In this document: positions 1-10,008 of the stretch, piece after piece
How positions within the stretch are numbered: position 1 is the first letter of the stretch
Layout: every line of letters begins with the position of its first letter
Source of the DNA: Brachynemurus nebulosus
Lineage: Eukaryota > Arthropoda > Insecta > Neuroptera > Myrmeleontidae
Length of the DNA: 64,000 nucleotides
Assembly (NCBI GenBank): GCA_035578155.1
Contig: JAPWDM010000023.1
Coordinates: 4,414,154-4,478,153 of the forward strand
Reading direction: 5' to 3'
Made by a program: the position numbers and the translations under genes
Notes under the pieces: generated by a model
Told to the model about the DNA's origin: nothing
Database searches by the model: none
Seen by the model: only the letters and a program-made list of their open reading frames with translations

Positions 1-129
1 AAACCTGACTATGTAAAAAACGAATTAAAACAATACAAACAAGTTCAAATAGAAAGAAAAAAGAAATATGTATAAAAAACAGTAAAGCAGTCAGAGGCAT
101 CAGACATTTCTATATAACTTGCTACAATT

Positions 130-235
130 TATATGCCTTCGACTGCTTCAGTTATATATACATTTTTTTTCTATTTCGTCTTGTTTCCATCGTTTTAGAT
201 GGCTTTTTACGCAGTCGGATGTTTTGATTTTTTTA
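130..235. repeat. Dispersed repeat fragment, second copy near 61857-61950
   Basis: The stretch with 'tcgactgcttcag', 'tgtttccatcgtttt' and 'cagtcgg' recurs in the same order and orientation at 61857-61950. No coding potential is seen. The family is not identified. Confidence 0.5.
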
Positions 236-419
236 ATTGCAACAATGGTTGGCAGCCTAAGTCAATATGAATTTAATATAAAAAAAATTGATTTTTTATT
301 ATATACCAGCTTTTGTCCACGACTTTGCCCGAGTGAAGTCGTTACAGTTTGACTATTTGTACCTACTATGTCATTATCGACTCCACGGGGATGAATCGTG
401 ATCAAAAGCTAGTTTTCAC

Positions 420-815
420 GTAAATTTTCGTCCTTTATTTTACCACCTTAGGGGATGAATTTCCAAAAATCCCTTCTTATCCCTTTTTAAAAATTCCTTC
501 TTAATATTCACCTACGTTACATGAAAAACTACCGAGCAAAATTTCACGTTTCTAGATCCAGCGGTTTTCTGTATCAATTTTCATCATCTATTTGATATCC
601 TTAGGATATTTCCAAAATCCTTTCCTGATGCTTACCTACGTTACATAAGAAACCCATGCAAATTTTCAGCCCTATTTTACCCTCTTAGGGTACTATTTTC
701 CAAAAATTTCTTCTTAGTACCTACCGACGTTAGATAAGAAACCCCTGTGCAAAATTTCACGTTTCTAGATTCAACAGTTTTGTATATAAATTTTTCATTC
801 CCTATTTAAGAGACG
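420..815. repeat. Degenerate tandem repeat, about three units of 100-120 bp
   Basis: Phrases such as 'acctacgttacat', 'ccaaaaat..cttctta' and 'aaaatttcacgtttctagat' recur around 470-560, 600-640 and 680-770. The units are diverged. This kind of block is common in non-autonomous insect elements. No gene is seen in 1-920. Confidence 0.55.
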
Positions 816-922
816 AATTTTAACAGGTTATGTATCCTATAACACTCTCGTAATTAAAACGAATCCAGCAACACCTTCTTTACCAAGATCTATCAAGCCA
901 TTGAAGCTGCATGCTATGCCAC

Positions 923-1776
923 TAGAGATGGGATTCTACCCGGAATTTTCCCGGGAAAATTCCCAAAGTGGGTAAAAACGGGGTAAATTCCCGGGAAAAT
1001 TCCCGAAAAGTGGGTATTTATTTTAATTTACTATTTATCGTAATATTTTTGAGTTAAACTATAAAACCGCTGTATCATAAAGAATATTTGCTAAACGTAA
1101 ATAATTAATCTTCATACTACATAAATACTAATTAATATTTCACGTTATTATACAATTTTTGTTCGACAGTTTTTCTATAGACAATTTATTTTCGTGGCTA
1201 GTTGTACAATACGCGTCTCATTTTTCGGTGTCAATTTCCTGGGCCTACTACGACAGTTTTTTCCATAGTTTTCGCCCCTTTAGATTATGTTTTAAGTACA
1301 TACTTCCAAAACGTCGAAATTTTAGCTCGATTCTCACTTGTCAATATTGAACTTCGTGGCATTTTAATTTTTTTTTTAAAACGTAGATATTTCTCTGAAA
1401 TTTGAACACATTGAGTTATAAATTTAAATTAATTGCTAACTTCGTTGAAAAGTCATCTTAAGTTGATCCGACATAATATGTATGCATGTATTTTTAAATT
1501 TAAAGATAAATAAACATTCAGTATGTACTGAAGTGGTTTTATGATAATAATAATTAAAAAAACTTTACATCAACATTATATTATGTAAACCTCCACGCAC
1601 AATTAACAAATACATATATAGAGATCTAATTAAAAACACATTTGCAAAGAAGTACAACTAAGTAATCGTTTTTACCCAGGTTTTGGGAATTTTCCCGGGA
1701 AAATACCCAATAAATACCCAAATGGGAATTTACCCGGGAAAATTCCCAGTGGGAATTTTCCCGTCGCCCATCTCTA
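923..1776. mobile_element. hAT-type non-autonomous DNA transposon with perfect 8-bp target duplication
   Basis: The ends are inverted: TAGAGATGGG at the left and CCCATCTCTA at the right. Both sides are flanked by the same 8 bases, TATGCCAC (915-922 and 1777-1784). An 8-bp duplication is the hallmark of hAT elements. Subterminal regions are arrays of CCCGGGAAAATTCCC-like palindromes (about 940-1010 and 1683-1765). The 0.65-kb interior is AT-rich with no transposase, so this is a deletion derivative or MITE. The boundary call is seen directly; the superfamily is inferred from the duplication length and terminal motif. Confidence 0.85.
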
Positions 1777-1784
1777 TATGCCAC

Positions 1785-2534
1785 AGAAACAGGTATAGTT
1801 ACATAATAGATAGAATTATAAATACATACATACAACCTAAACACATAACCCTTCTTCTGGTGCAGTTGGGTCATTATCTTAGATATTATTTATTTTTAGA
1901 TATTCATGTTTAAATGATTCTTGGCTAATTGCAACCCTTTTATTTAATTTTGATTAACGCGGCTCTTGCGTAATTCATCGTTCGTGTGTAATATCATAGA
2001 CAGGGATGAATAGGCACGAATTCAGACTTCACACAGTATTTTTTTTTTATTTATTTTATAAGTACCTAATCTTTAATATATTAAAAATTTATGCAAGGGT
2101 CGTTACTTTATCACAGTATACAAAAAAATTTGAAAATATCGGTGGTTTTTGCAAAAATAACAAAAATCATATAATTTCTTCTCTTTAGGGTCAAAAGAGA
2201 CGATAAAAGGGTGATTGGGGACGACCCGTAGGGCTGACTAAATTGAAATTCAAATATAACATATTTTCGAATTTTTTTTATATTTATACATTCAAAAAAG
2301 AAATAATACCTACTTGATGATTTTCTGTAGAAATAAACGTAAAATCTAAAGCTCGTAAAGTATAGAAATGAAAGGCTGAATATCGAATGACTTGACGATA
2401 TTGAAAATGCTCTGTTCTATGTTCCAGTACACCCTTCATCCGTCCCTAGTCACCCCACATTCGTCCCTTTACACTTAATATAACGTCCCTATTAATTTAT
2501 AATACTGTCTCTATGCACACCTTTCCCGTCCCTA
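1785..2534. other. No gene recognised
   Basis: AT-rich sequence with only short chance reading frames. A run of 'cgtccct'-like phrases lies at 2435-2535. I see nothing else to annotate. Confidence 0.5.
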
Positions 2535-2537
2535 TTA

Positions 2538-3006
2538 GACCCGATCCACACTATCGCTCCGCTCTTGGTACGATATCGCTACGCTCCCGATTCGATAAAA
2601 TATTCTTACACAAGAAACAATGAGTGTATTGACATCACCGCTCCGATATCAGTTTCGGTACGCTCTCAATCCAATATCGTCCCAATACCACTATCACTCC
2701 GATAATATTTTACCGAAGCGGTATCGGAGCGAGATCAGATCTACATCGATAGTGTGAACGCTTTTTTGATTCCACTCCACTCCGCTTGCATTCAGTTATT
2801 ATAAAAAGATATTTGTATCGAAGTGAGACCGAACTAGGAGCGTACCGAGAGCGGCATTGTAATGTGGATGGAGAACGAATAGATACCAGCATGGTATCAG
2901 CATGGTATCAGCACCGTAATGTGAACACAGCAAGATTATATCGGAGAAAAACCGGAGCGAAAGCAAGCGTACCGATATTGGCATTCACTATAGCGTGGAT
3001 CGGACC
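2538..3006. mobile_element. PIF/Harbinger-like MITE flanked by TTA
   Basis: The left end GACCCGATCCACACTAT and the right end (reverse complement GGTCCGATCCACGCTAT) form imperfect inverted repeats. TTA flanks both sides (2535-2537, 3007-3009), matching the 3-bp TWA duplication of PIF/Harbinger. The interior holds many scrambled copies of 'cggagcg', 'tcggtacgct' and 'gatatcg', on both strands. No transposase is seen. A short 'atggtatcagc' tandem lies at 2889-2912. Confidence 0.7.
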
Positions 3007-3304
3007 TTAACCTCTAACTTAACCCAAATGTCAAGTCCTCATTATTTTTCTTAAAAAAAATAAAAACGGCTAGGAATTTGCAATCTTCATTTTTCAAATA
3101 TGTTTTAAAATAACTAAATTTTCAATCAAACAACAATTTACTCATAAGAGCACCAAAATAAAATGTAAGTTAACTTTGGCAAAAATTTGAACATCTTACC
3201 ACTGACATTATAAATTTAAAAAATTTTTACTACTTATTATTTAAATAAATATTAATGTAAATTTTACGAAAAAAAGTGTGCTACTAGAAAAAGTATAGTA
3301 TAAA

Positions 3305-3410
3305 ATACGTGGGAAAAGCTTATTTCTCACTCATACGAATTGTCGCACTCACCCTGCGGGCTCGCTCAAAAAACTCATGTTCGTAAGAAATAAGCCACTT
3401 TTCCCAGTTA
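3305..3410. repeat. Foldback hairpin, related copy at 33500-33612
   Basis: Arms around 'gtgggaaaagcttatttctcac' and 'gaaataagccacttttcccag' pair across a GC-rich loop containing 'ccctgcgggctcgctc'. The 33.5-kb copy has the same arms and loop. It is a MITE-like palindrome with no coding sequence. Confidence 0.7.
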
Positions 3411-4695
3411 TTGTACAATATGCTATTGTTTCGTCCTTATTCACTCGGCTGTCCCAAATCACTCCTGTCTACAGTATGCCTTACAAGTTACGTACTATGC
3501 TTTATCTACGACTAACATGAAATTTACAATAAATAATATAAATCTAGTACGAATACAATACATTAAAATTATACAGAACCTGAAATTTATTAAAAACAAA
3601 TGTCAGCATTCAGTTGTTACATATAAAATTTGTACAAGTTGTTACAATATAAAAATTAATAAAAGTACGTATACTAAGCCGCTAATTAATAAAAATGTAA
3701 TAGGCTCTTTACACACAGGCATGTGTAAAATACAAAATTTTATACAGCTGTGTAGAAAATACAGTATAACTCAACCTAGATAGTATTTTGTGCAATAAGT
3801 AAACAATTTTTTGGTAGTTTTGGATGGGGGGGGGGGGGGCACGTGCCTCCTGGTAACAGGTTTTGAGGGTGCCAAAATGCTGAATTTATTTAACGTGTTC
3901 TTCTTCTATTGTTTTCTTTTTTGCTCGTCGGTTACCAAAAGCGCAACTTCGAGGGTGCCAAAACATTAAATTTAACGTTATTTACTCGCCACTTATTTTT
4001 TCGCCCCTAGCGAAAAAAATTAAAATACCCCTGTCGCAGCACCTGCATAACATAGCGAATTTCCATTTATAAAAATCCGTTTTTCTGTGATTTTTCACCC
4101 TTCTAACATGTAAACGTCCCAAGGCCGAACCTATCGATTTTGATGAAACTTAGATATGTTGTAGAACACTAAAAAATAAGCGACACGTATTTTTCTTTAT
4201 CGGCGGGAAAACGGTTTGAAGGGGTGAAATCGACCTCCAAAAATTGGGGTAAAAATTTAATTTTTTAAATATCTCGAAAACGGTAAGAGATAGAGCAAAA
4301 GTTTAAATTGGCGATATTGCTCTTTTTTAAAGAGCTATCTATTGGTATGCAATTTTTTCAAATTGTGTCAACAGGGGTGGCTGGGGGTTAAAATTTAGGG
4401 GTTAATTTTGCAAAAAGGGGGTGAAAATTAAACAATATAAAAATTTTGTTTACAGATTTGAAATCTACGTCAAAAAATCTAATTGACCTATTTTTGCTCA
4501 ATGTCCTAATATTAAGTCTAGGGGTAGGTAACTAAGGGGTGACTGTGTCGAATAGTCGTACTACTCGGGTAGTTTAGGAAGTTTTTCTTCATGGAAAATA
4601 GTTTAAGACATTTAGAATAACGTAGAAATGAAATTTTCGATTTCAAAATTCAGTTTGAGCAACATTGGAGAGGGGGTGAGTCACCCTCTTAAATT
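3411..4695. other. Decayed repeats, no gene
   Basis: Contains a G13 run at about 3827-3839, two 'gagggtgccaaaa' phrases (3867, 3951) and, at about 4024-4080, only the 5' terminus of the (AT)n MITE family (CCCCTGTCGCAGC followed by AGCGAATTTCC). Around 4505-4560 is a short fragment shared with the reverse repeat X copy near 25.3 kb. No supported coding sequence. Confidence 0.5.
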
Positions 4696-5000
4696 ACATA
4701 TTAGTTAACATACACTGATTTTTAATATTAACACACTGACAGTGGGTAATAATCTCACAATAAGTGGTTCTGAAGTTGGACTATCGTATGTAAGGTTTTT
4801 ATGAGGTTTCCATTCGTTTTCAAAATATCGTTATTTTCGGTATCGATAATTTTCGATAACGAAAACTATAACATCCATTAAAAAACAAACCTTATGAAAA
4901 CCTTACATACGACAGTCCAACTTCAGAAACACTTATTGTGACATTATTACCCACTGTCAGTGTGTTAATATTAAAAATAAGTGTATGTTAACTAATATGT
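4696..5000. repeat. Large foldback palindrome (305 bp)
   Basis: ACATATTAGTTAACATACAC at 4696-4715 is the exact reverse complement of 4981-5000. Pairing continues for more than 100 bp per arm with few mismatches, leaving a loop around 4800-4885 rich in 'tatcgataattttcgataacg'. This is a MITE or foldback element. It lies 60 bp from the next transposon. Confidence 0.85.
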
Positions 5001-5109
5001 CTATAAGTCTAATATAATACCTATAAGTCTAGCAAGTACTTAACACATTAATATTTTTTGTATATGTTACACTCAAAGATCGAAATCGCCCATTGAGCGA
5101 AAAAATCGA

Positions 5110-5290
5110 CCACAACGCGTTGTGGTTATTTAAAATCAGCCACAACGCGAAATTCGTGTTGTGGCACTTATAAAAACAGCCACAACGCGTTGTGGCTAAC
5201 TCAAAAAGACCACAACGCGAAATTCGCGTAGTGGCTTTTATAAGATTTGACCACAACGCGACGTGGTCATTTAAAAAAGCCACAACGCGT
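5110..5290. repeat. Left array of palindromes (CCACAACGCGTTGTGG class)
   Basis: Six palindromes start at 5110, 5140, 5180, 5210, 5251 and 5280. They alternate between a 16-bp form CCACAACGCGTTGTGG and a 25-bp form with an AAATT core. Centre-to-centre spacing is about 35 bp and the two-unit period is 70 bp. The array is repeated in inverted form at 7478-7670 and again at 62470-62650. It is probably a set of protein-binding sites in the transposon end, which is inference. Confidence 0.9.
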
Positions 5291-5427
5291 TCTAGATCGT
5301 TAACTGATGCAATTGTGACACAACGGGCAGGTTGTTATTTGTCAATTGGCGCATTGAAATCAAATACCGTTGAATTTGTATTCATTGTTGATTGTTATTT
5401 CCAAATGTAAACATCAGTACTCTAATC

Positions 5428-5733
5428 ATGGCTAATATAAAGGATGTATTTTATGATGAATTGGATGAGTTTATAAAAAAGATAAATACCGATCGCAGTT
5501 TTTTCATTAGTAACGAACGATACCAAACGTTACTTCAAGACACAAAGGAGGCTCAGCTTCTCAAAGAAAGTAATCAACCCCTATCGTCAAAACATTATCG
5601 TCGTCTTAAACGATATGATGTTTTAAAAATAAGTGACACAGAAATTGATTATATGGATCTAATAGTATTTGTGATTCAAAAATTCGTTATATTTGTAAGG
5701 CTGATGAACTCTTTTGACATTTTGTCTGTTTAA
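5428..5733 (+). pseudogene. N-terminal remnant of an integrase-like (Ginger/KRBA2-like) transposase
   Basis: The frame starts ATG at 5428 (MANIKDVFYDELDEF) and runs about 75 residues through a basic YRRLKRYDVLKI segment. After that the sequence shifts frame: the 'CKADELF' reading that matches the second copy lies in another frame near 5698-5718. The start resembles KRAB-A-domain-protein-2-like integrases of Ginger elements, by recognition rather than search. The related copy at 62137-62400 adds an H-x3-H zinc-binding start typical of integrase HHCC domains. No catalytic DDE region is present here, so the gene is dead. Confidence in pseudogene status is higher than in family. Confidence 0.6.
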
Positions 5734-6230
5734 ATTTCTTAAAATAATTATTGACACTGTCCAGTGGCTCTAAATTGCAAATTTTAAAAACAGAACTTTG
5801 TATTTACATTTTCTTTGAAGACTACTATGCTGAAATTCATAAAATTAAATAATATCGCCCATTGTTTGATTTTAAAAATTTAAATTATAACGCGACTGTT
5901 TGTTAATCTGATGAAGTTCATAAAATAGGGTACTTGATTGAAATTGAAAAAAAAACTATCCTAAAAGCTTTGTTTTTGTGTATAAACTAAGTGACCTTTT
6001 TATTTTGAATAAATTCTGTAAAAAAAGATCAAATACGTAACTACAATTTTAAAATGAAAATTTGGCGCGAAAACCAACTCATTGTAATAACATCAAGATG
6101 TTATCAAGATGGTGTCAAGTGAAGTTGCTTGTAGTTGTTTGTTGGTCTGTTAGAGCTTAAAGGGGTATTGTAGTCTAGACTAAAAGCTCGATTTTGAGAT
6201 GATTTTATGGGCGTAATAAAAAAAAGGGGA

Positions 6231-6296
6231 GATCCTGGGTTCGATTCCCGGCCGATCCGGATAATTTTTTCAATCACTTTGTGATTTTTAACTTAC
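6231..6296 (+). repeat. Truncated copy of the tRNA-Thr-like unit
   Basis: Identical to the 3' half of the unit at 6545-6653, from GGGAGATCCTGGGTTCGA through the T-run and the 'caatcactttgtgattttt' tail. It lacks the 5' half. The shared tail beyond the T-run means the duplication included flanking sequence. Confidence 0.7.
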
Positions 6297-6544
6297 ATGT
6301 GGTTTTTAGTCATACTAACCAAGGAAATCGAGTGCTTAAAGTTTCAGTTTAGCTGAACGATAGGTGAACATATGAATACTGCGTGTATTTAAATGCAAAC
6401 AAAAGTTTGTCATATGTAGTAATGTTTCACAAGCACTCGATAATATTTGAAATTGAAAAATTGTAACTGTTTCTCGCATTAGAGAGAGTACCAATACACA
6501 TAGCTGATTGAATGATTGTCTGTATCGGGCGGCTGTCGAGCACA

Positions 6545-6616
6545 GGATCGTTTGTGTAATGGCGAACATACCTGGCTAGTTACCGGGAGATCCTGGGTTC
6601 GATTCCCGGCCGATCC
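6545..6616 (+). tRNA. tRNA-Thr(AGT)-like sequence (SINE head or tRNA pseudogene)
   Basis: The 72 bases fold as a cloverleaf. The acceptor is GGATCG with CGATCC. The D stem is GTGT/ACAT. The anticodon stem is CCTGG/CCGGG around loop CTAGTTA (anticodon AGT). The T arm is CTGGG-TTCGATT-CCCGG, which contains a good B box (GGTTCGATTCC). A T6 run follows at about 6624, a plausible Pol III terminator. The 3' half closely resembles tRNA-Thr. The seventh acceptor pair mismatches, and the copy sits inside a transposon with a truncated twin 300 bp away. A tRNA-derived SINE or mobilised tRNA copy is therefore more likely than a working gene. Confidence 0.55.
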
Positions 6617-7477
6617 GGATAATTTTTTCAATCACTTTGTGATTTTTAATTTTAAAAAAAAAAAAGAATAAACATTTTTAGTATCCATTTTTTTAACAGT
6701 TTTTTATTGATATTTGAAAAGTATAAAAATGTATAAAAATTTAAAAAAAAATTCAAAACTGAAATCGGTACAGGCCGGCAAAGTGGGGACTCAAAAAAAA
6801 GGTGTCTCCTAATTGATGTGATGTAGCCGATTTGAAAAAATAAATTTTTTCACAAAATGGCGGCCTTTTAAAAAAAATCATTTTTTTGCCTCCTTTTTCC
6901 AACTACGAAAATTTTTTAAAAATAGTATATAAAGAAATTCTAAAAACCCCTACGTCGGACCAATTTTGATAGTATTAAGAAGGTCTGTACCAAATTTCAA
7001 GTAAATCGGTGCATTAAAACTTGAAATATCATGTCAACCGTATCGAAAAAAGCAGTTTCGAGTAATTTATATTAAAAATTTGAATTTAACATTGAAAGGA
7101 TACACAGTACACAAGAAAAAATAACCATAACTCCGAAAATAATTCGAATTTCCGTAAATCCTTTTAGAGGCTTATTCTTAAAGGTCTAAACTTTGAAAAT
7201 GTGCAAAAAAAAAATCGATTTTTTCGAATTTCTAGACTAGAATACCCCCTTAAACAGATTTTAATGCATGACTATGTATTGCTTAAAAATAACTAATTTG
7301 CAATTTAGTACCTATATGAGAAATAATTTTGTTATATTTACTAATAAAAGATCACGAATTCAAAATGAATAAAAATTTAATGAAAGGCTTTTATTATTTA
7401 ACATCCTGAATCCTATACGTTAGTTGACAAATAACAATCTGTCCGTCGTGTCACAATTGCATCAGCTAACTGTCTAA

Positions 7478-7680
7478 AACGCGTTGTGGCTTTTTTAAAT
7501 GACCACGTCGCGTTGTGGTCAAATCTTATGAAAGTCACGACACGAATTTCGCGTTGTGGTCTTTTTGAGTTAACCACAACGCGTTGTGGCTGTTTTTATA
7601 AGTCCCACAACACGAATTTCGCGTTGTGGCTGATTTCAAATAACCACAACGCGTTGTGGTCGATTTTTTCGCTCAATGAG
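7478..7680. repeat. Right array of palindromes, inverted copy of 5110-5290
   Basis: The same alternating 16-bp and 25-bp palindromes are present in inverted order. They are followed by 'cgctcaatgagcgatttcg' and the GTAACA end near 7705. Sequence divergence from the left array is small and mostly falls within the palindromes. Confidence 0.9.
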
Positions 7681-7705
7681 CGATTTCGATCTTTGAGCGT
7701 AACAT

Positions 7706-8410
7706 ATATATATCAACATCTAAAAACATTTCAGTCCCTTTTTTACAATCTTGCCAGAACTTAAACCTTTTTTAAATTTTTTTATTGTTAAAATCGAAAC
7801 GTTATCTTGAAGACGGTTAAAATTACTATATTTTACATCAAAATGTCAAAACAATAACCCCCTAGTTAATTAACCCTAGACTTGATGCTAGAAAATTGAG
7901 AAAAAACAGGTCATATAGATTTTTTTAATTTAGATTTTATTGGTTATGATTGAGTTACGAAATTCAAAAGGACATTTTAAAAATGTGTGTATTCGCTATG
8001 AGCTTTTGTCTTGAGGGAATCCAGCTCCTCAAAATCGGCTCCAGCGCTCAAGATGGACAGAACATATCAGTTTATCAGGACGGCATTTATACATAATTTT
8101 AATATTTTCTTTAAGAAATAGTATTTTGTTCTAAATACTTGTTTGATTTTTTCAAGGCGAGTATTTATTACGATTTCTATTTACCAGCTTCTACAAAATA
8201 AAAAAAAATCATTTATAACACTACTATCAAACGTTATTTTATTTTGAAATTTTCAAAAAAAAATATAAAAGTTACCTCTTATATGCTTTTTTTGAGTTAA
8301 TTATTGAAAAATATTCTATTTTCCGACATTTTTGAGGTAAAATGAGCAGATGTATGGTTTTTATTAAACAAATTTTAGCTTTTTAATATATTTTTGCCGT
8401 AAAATCTTAA
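7706..8410. repeat. Dispersed repeat X, copy 1
   Basis: This 0.7-kb block, beginning 'tatatatcaacatctaaaaacatttcagtccc', is shared with 29938-30600 along its length and in part with the reverse copy at 25265-25490. It was the host sequence for the Ginger-like insertion on its left and probably the Helitron-like insertion on its right. No coding sequence recognised. Confidence 0.8.
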
Positions 8411-8439
8411 TCTTAACAATATAATAACTGTGAAAGTTT

Positions 8440-9990
8440 GGATGTTTGGATGTTGGTTGCTCAATCACGCAAAAACGGCTGAACCGATTTTGATAAAATT
8501 TTAGGTACCCATTCCTTATATACTGAATTAACACATAGGCTAAATTTTATCCCGGTTGCAAGTTCCTGAGGGATACAAAAGCAATTATTGAAATACACCC
8601 CAAAAAACTAAATGCAATTTAATGAAATTTGGTACACAGGCACCATTTATCCTGAGTTAACACATATGGTAGGTAAGTCTTATCATAATAGGTAAGTCTT
8701 ATCCAGGTAACATACATAACAATAGGTAAGTCTTATCCAGATTAAAGGCTCCTGTGGAATGACTGAACCGAATTCGATGAAATATTATATAAAGACATCA
8801 TTTACTATGGGCGCATATAGCAAGAATTTTAATAAGACATAAGATAATTTTATCCCGATCAAACATTCCCAAAGGATACAGAAAGAAATTATTTAATCCC
8901 GTCCAAATAATTAAGCTGAATACGATTAAATTTGGTACACGACACGATTAGCTCTGAGTTAACGCATAGGCTAATTTTATCCTGATTAAAGGTTCCTGTG
9001 GGATGACTGAACCTAATTTTTCGGTTTCAAGTTCCTGAGGGATACAAAACCAATCAATCAATCTCGCTCAAATAATTGAACCGAATCCGATGGAATTTGA
9101 TGTACAGGCACTATTTACCCTGAATTGACACATAGGATAATCTTATCCCGATTTAAGATTCCTGCAGGATACAAAACCAGTTATTTAATCATAGCAAAAT
9201 GACTGAACTGAATTCGATAAAATTGGTATACAGAAAATATTTACTATGAATGGATTTAAAATAATTTTAATAACACATAGAATAGTTTCATCCGTATTAT
9301 AGGTTCCTGGGGGATTAAAAACAAATTACTCAATCACGTCCAAATAACAACCGAATTTTATGAAATTTTGTACACAGACACTATTTATGCTGACAATGAG
9401 TTAACACAGAGGATAATGTTATCCCAATTGAAAGTTCCTGTGGGATACAAAATCAGTTACTTTTTTTTCTATTGTTTAGATGCGCCACAGCTAAGGTGAT
9501 ATGCATCGTTTGGTATATGTTGTACTATTCCTTTTTGATGTTGATATGCTTATAGATGAAAATCAGTTACTTAATCACGGCGAAATATCAGTCAAATAGG
9601 ATTTTTGGTACAGAAGTATCATTTACCATGAACCAACATATAGGATAGATTTATCCCGACCCGACGAAAAAACGCCAAATTAACGTATTATCCCGTTACT
9701 GAAATGATTGATCCAAATTGGAAAAAAAAAATTTTTATCAACAAAATTTATCTTAGATTGATATAGGTATAAAATAATTTTATCCCGATTGAAAGTTCCT
9801 GTAAATTAGTTTTTCCATTACACTGAAATGACTGAACTAAATGTGATGAAATTTGGTATACAAACGCTATTTACTTTAAATCCACACATAGGATGATTTT
9901 GATTCGATAGAAGGTTTTCATGGAAAACAAAATCAATCATTCAATCACGCAAAATGGTTGAAACGAACTCGGTAGGATTTGGTACAGAGA
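8440..9990. repeat. Degenerate tandem array, unit about 130-180 bp
   Basis: Recurring phrases are 'gaaccgaattcgatgaaatttggtacac', 'taacacataggataattttatcccgat' and 'ggttcctgtgggatacaaaa', about ten times with heavy divergence. The array is interrupted by the retroposed piece at 9463-9558. Confidence 0.75.
9463..9558 (-). mobile_element. Small retroposed RNA copy with A-tail and 14-bp target duplication
   Basis: A 96-bp insert interrupts the tandem array and is flanked on both sides by AAAATCAGTTACTT (9449-9462, 9559-9572). It starts with a T-run on the + strand, i.e. an A-tail on the minus strand. This is the signature of LINE-machinery retroposition of a small RNA. On the minus strand a GATGC...GCATC stem is followed by 'aaacaatag', which would suit the 3' hairpin and ACA box of an H/ACA snoRNA, but that identity is a guess. 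Confidence 0.7.
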
Positions 9991-10008
9991 CTTTAAGCAT
10001 AAATTAAT

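Larger units (their letters stand above)
6161..7249. mobile_element. TTAA-flanked nested transposon
   Basis: Left end AGGGGTATTGTAGTCTAGA and right end TCTAGACTAGAATACCCCC are inverted, and both are flanked directly by TTAA (6157-6160, 7250-7253). TTAA duplication is typical of piggyBac-type elements. The element lies wholly between the two ends of the 5060-7705 transposon, so it inserted later. It contains no recognisable transposase but does contain the tRNA-like unit below. Confidence 0.75.
5060..7705 (+). mobile_element. Ginger-like DNA transposon remnant with palindrome-array terminal repeats
   Basis: The outer ends are inverted: TGTTAC.CTCAAAGATCGAAATCG at the left and its complement ending GTAACA at the right. 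The inverted repeats run about 290 bp each (5060-5350, 7430-7705) and are built of palindromes. Just inside the left end is an integrase-type coding start (5428). TGT...ACA ends, integrase-like coding and long terminal repeats fit Ginger-type transposons, which is family knowledge. The flanks match an uninterrupted sequence at 29100-29150, showing the insertion point within an AT run. The target duplication cannot be fixed because the site is TATATA. The interior is decayed and carries nested insertions. Confidence 0.7.

Noticed and set aside
3517..3783. 88-codon plus-strand frame
   Set aside because: Asn/Ile/Lys-rich product of AT-rich DNA with no domain or repeat support.
5110..5290. CRISPR-like spaced repeats
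   Set aside because: The repeats are alternating palindromes inside inverted transposon ends in a eukaryotic genome; spacers are short, AT-rich and conserved between copies.
6336..6569. 77-codon minus-strand frame overlapping the tRNA-like unit
   Set aside because: No recognisable motif; it overlaps a better-supported structured RNA-like sequence.
7486..7764. A 60-90 residue frame (start MAFLNDHVALWSNL) found in three copies, also at 5029-5283 (minus) and 62474-62683
   Set aside because: It lies wholly in the palindrome arrays. The 70-bp period is not a multiple of three, there is no domain, and conservation is explained by the DNA repeat.
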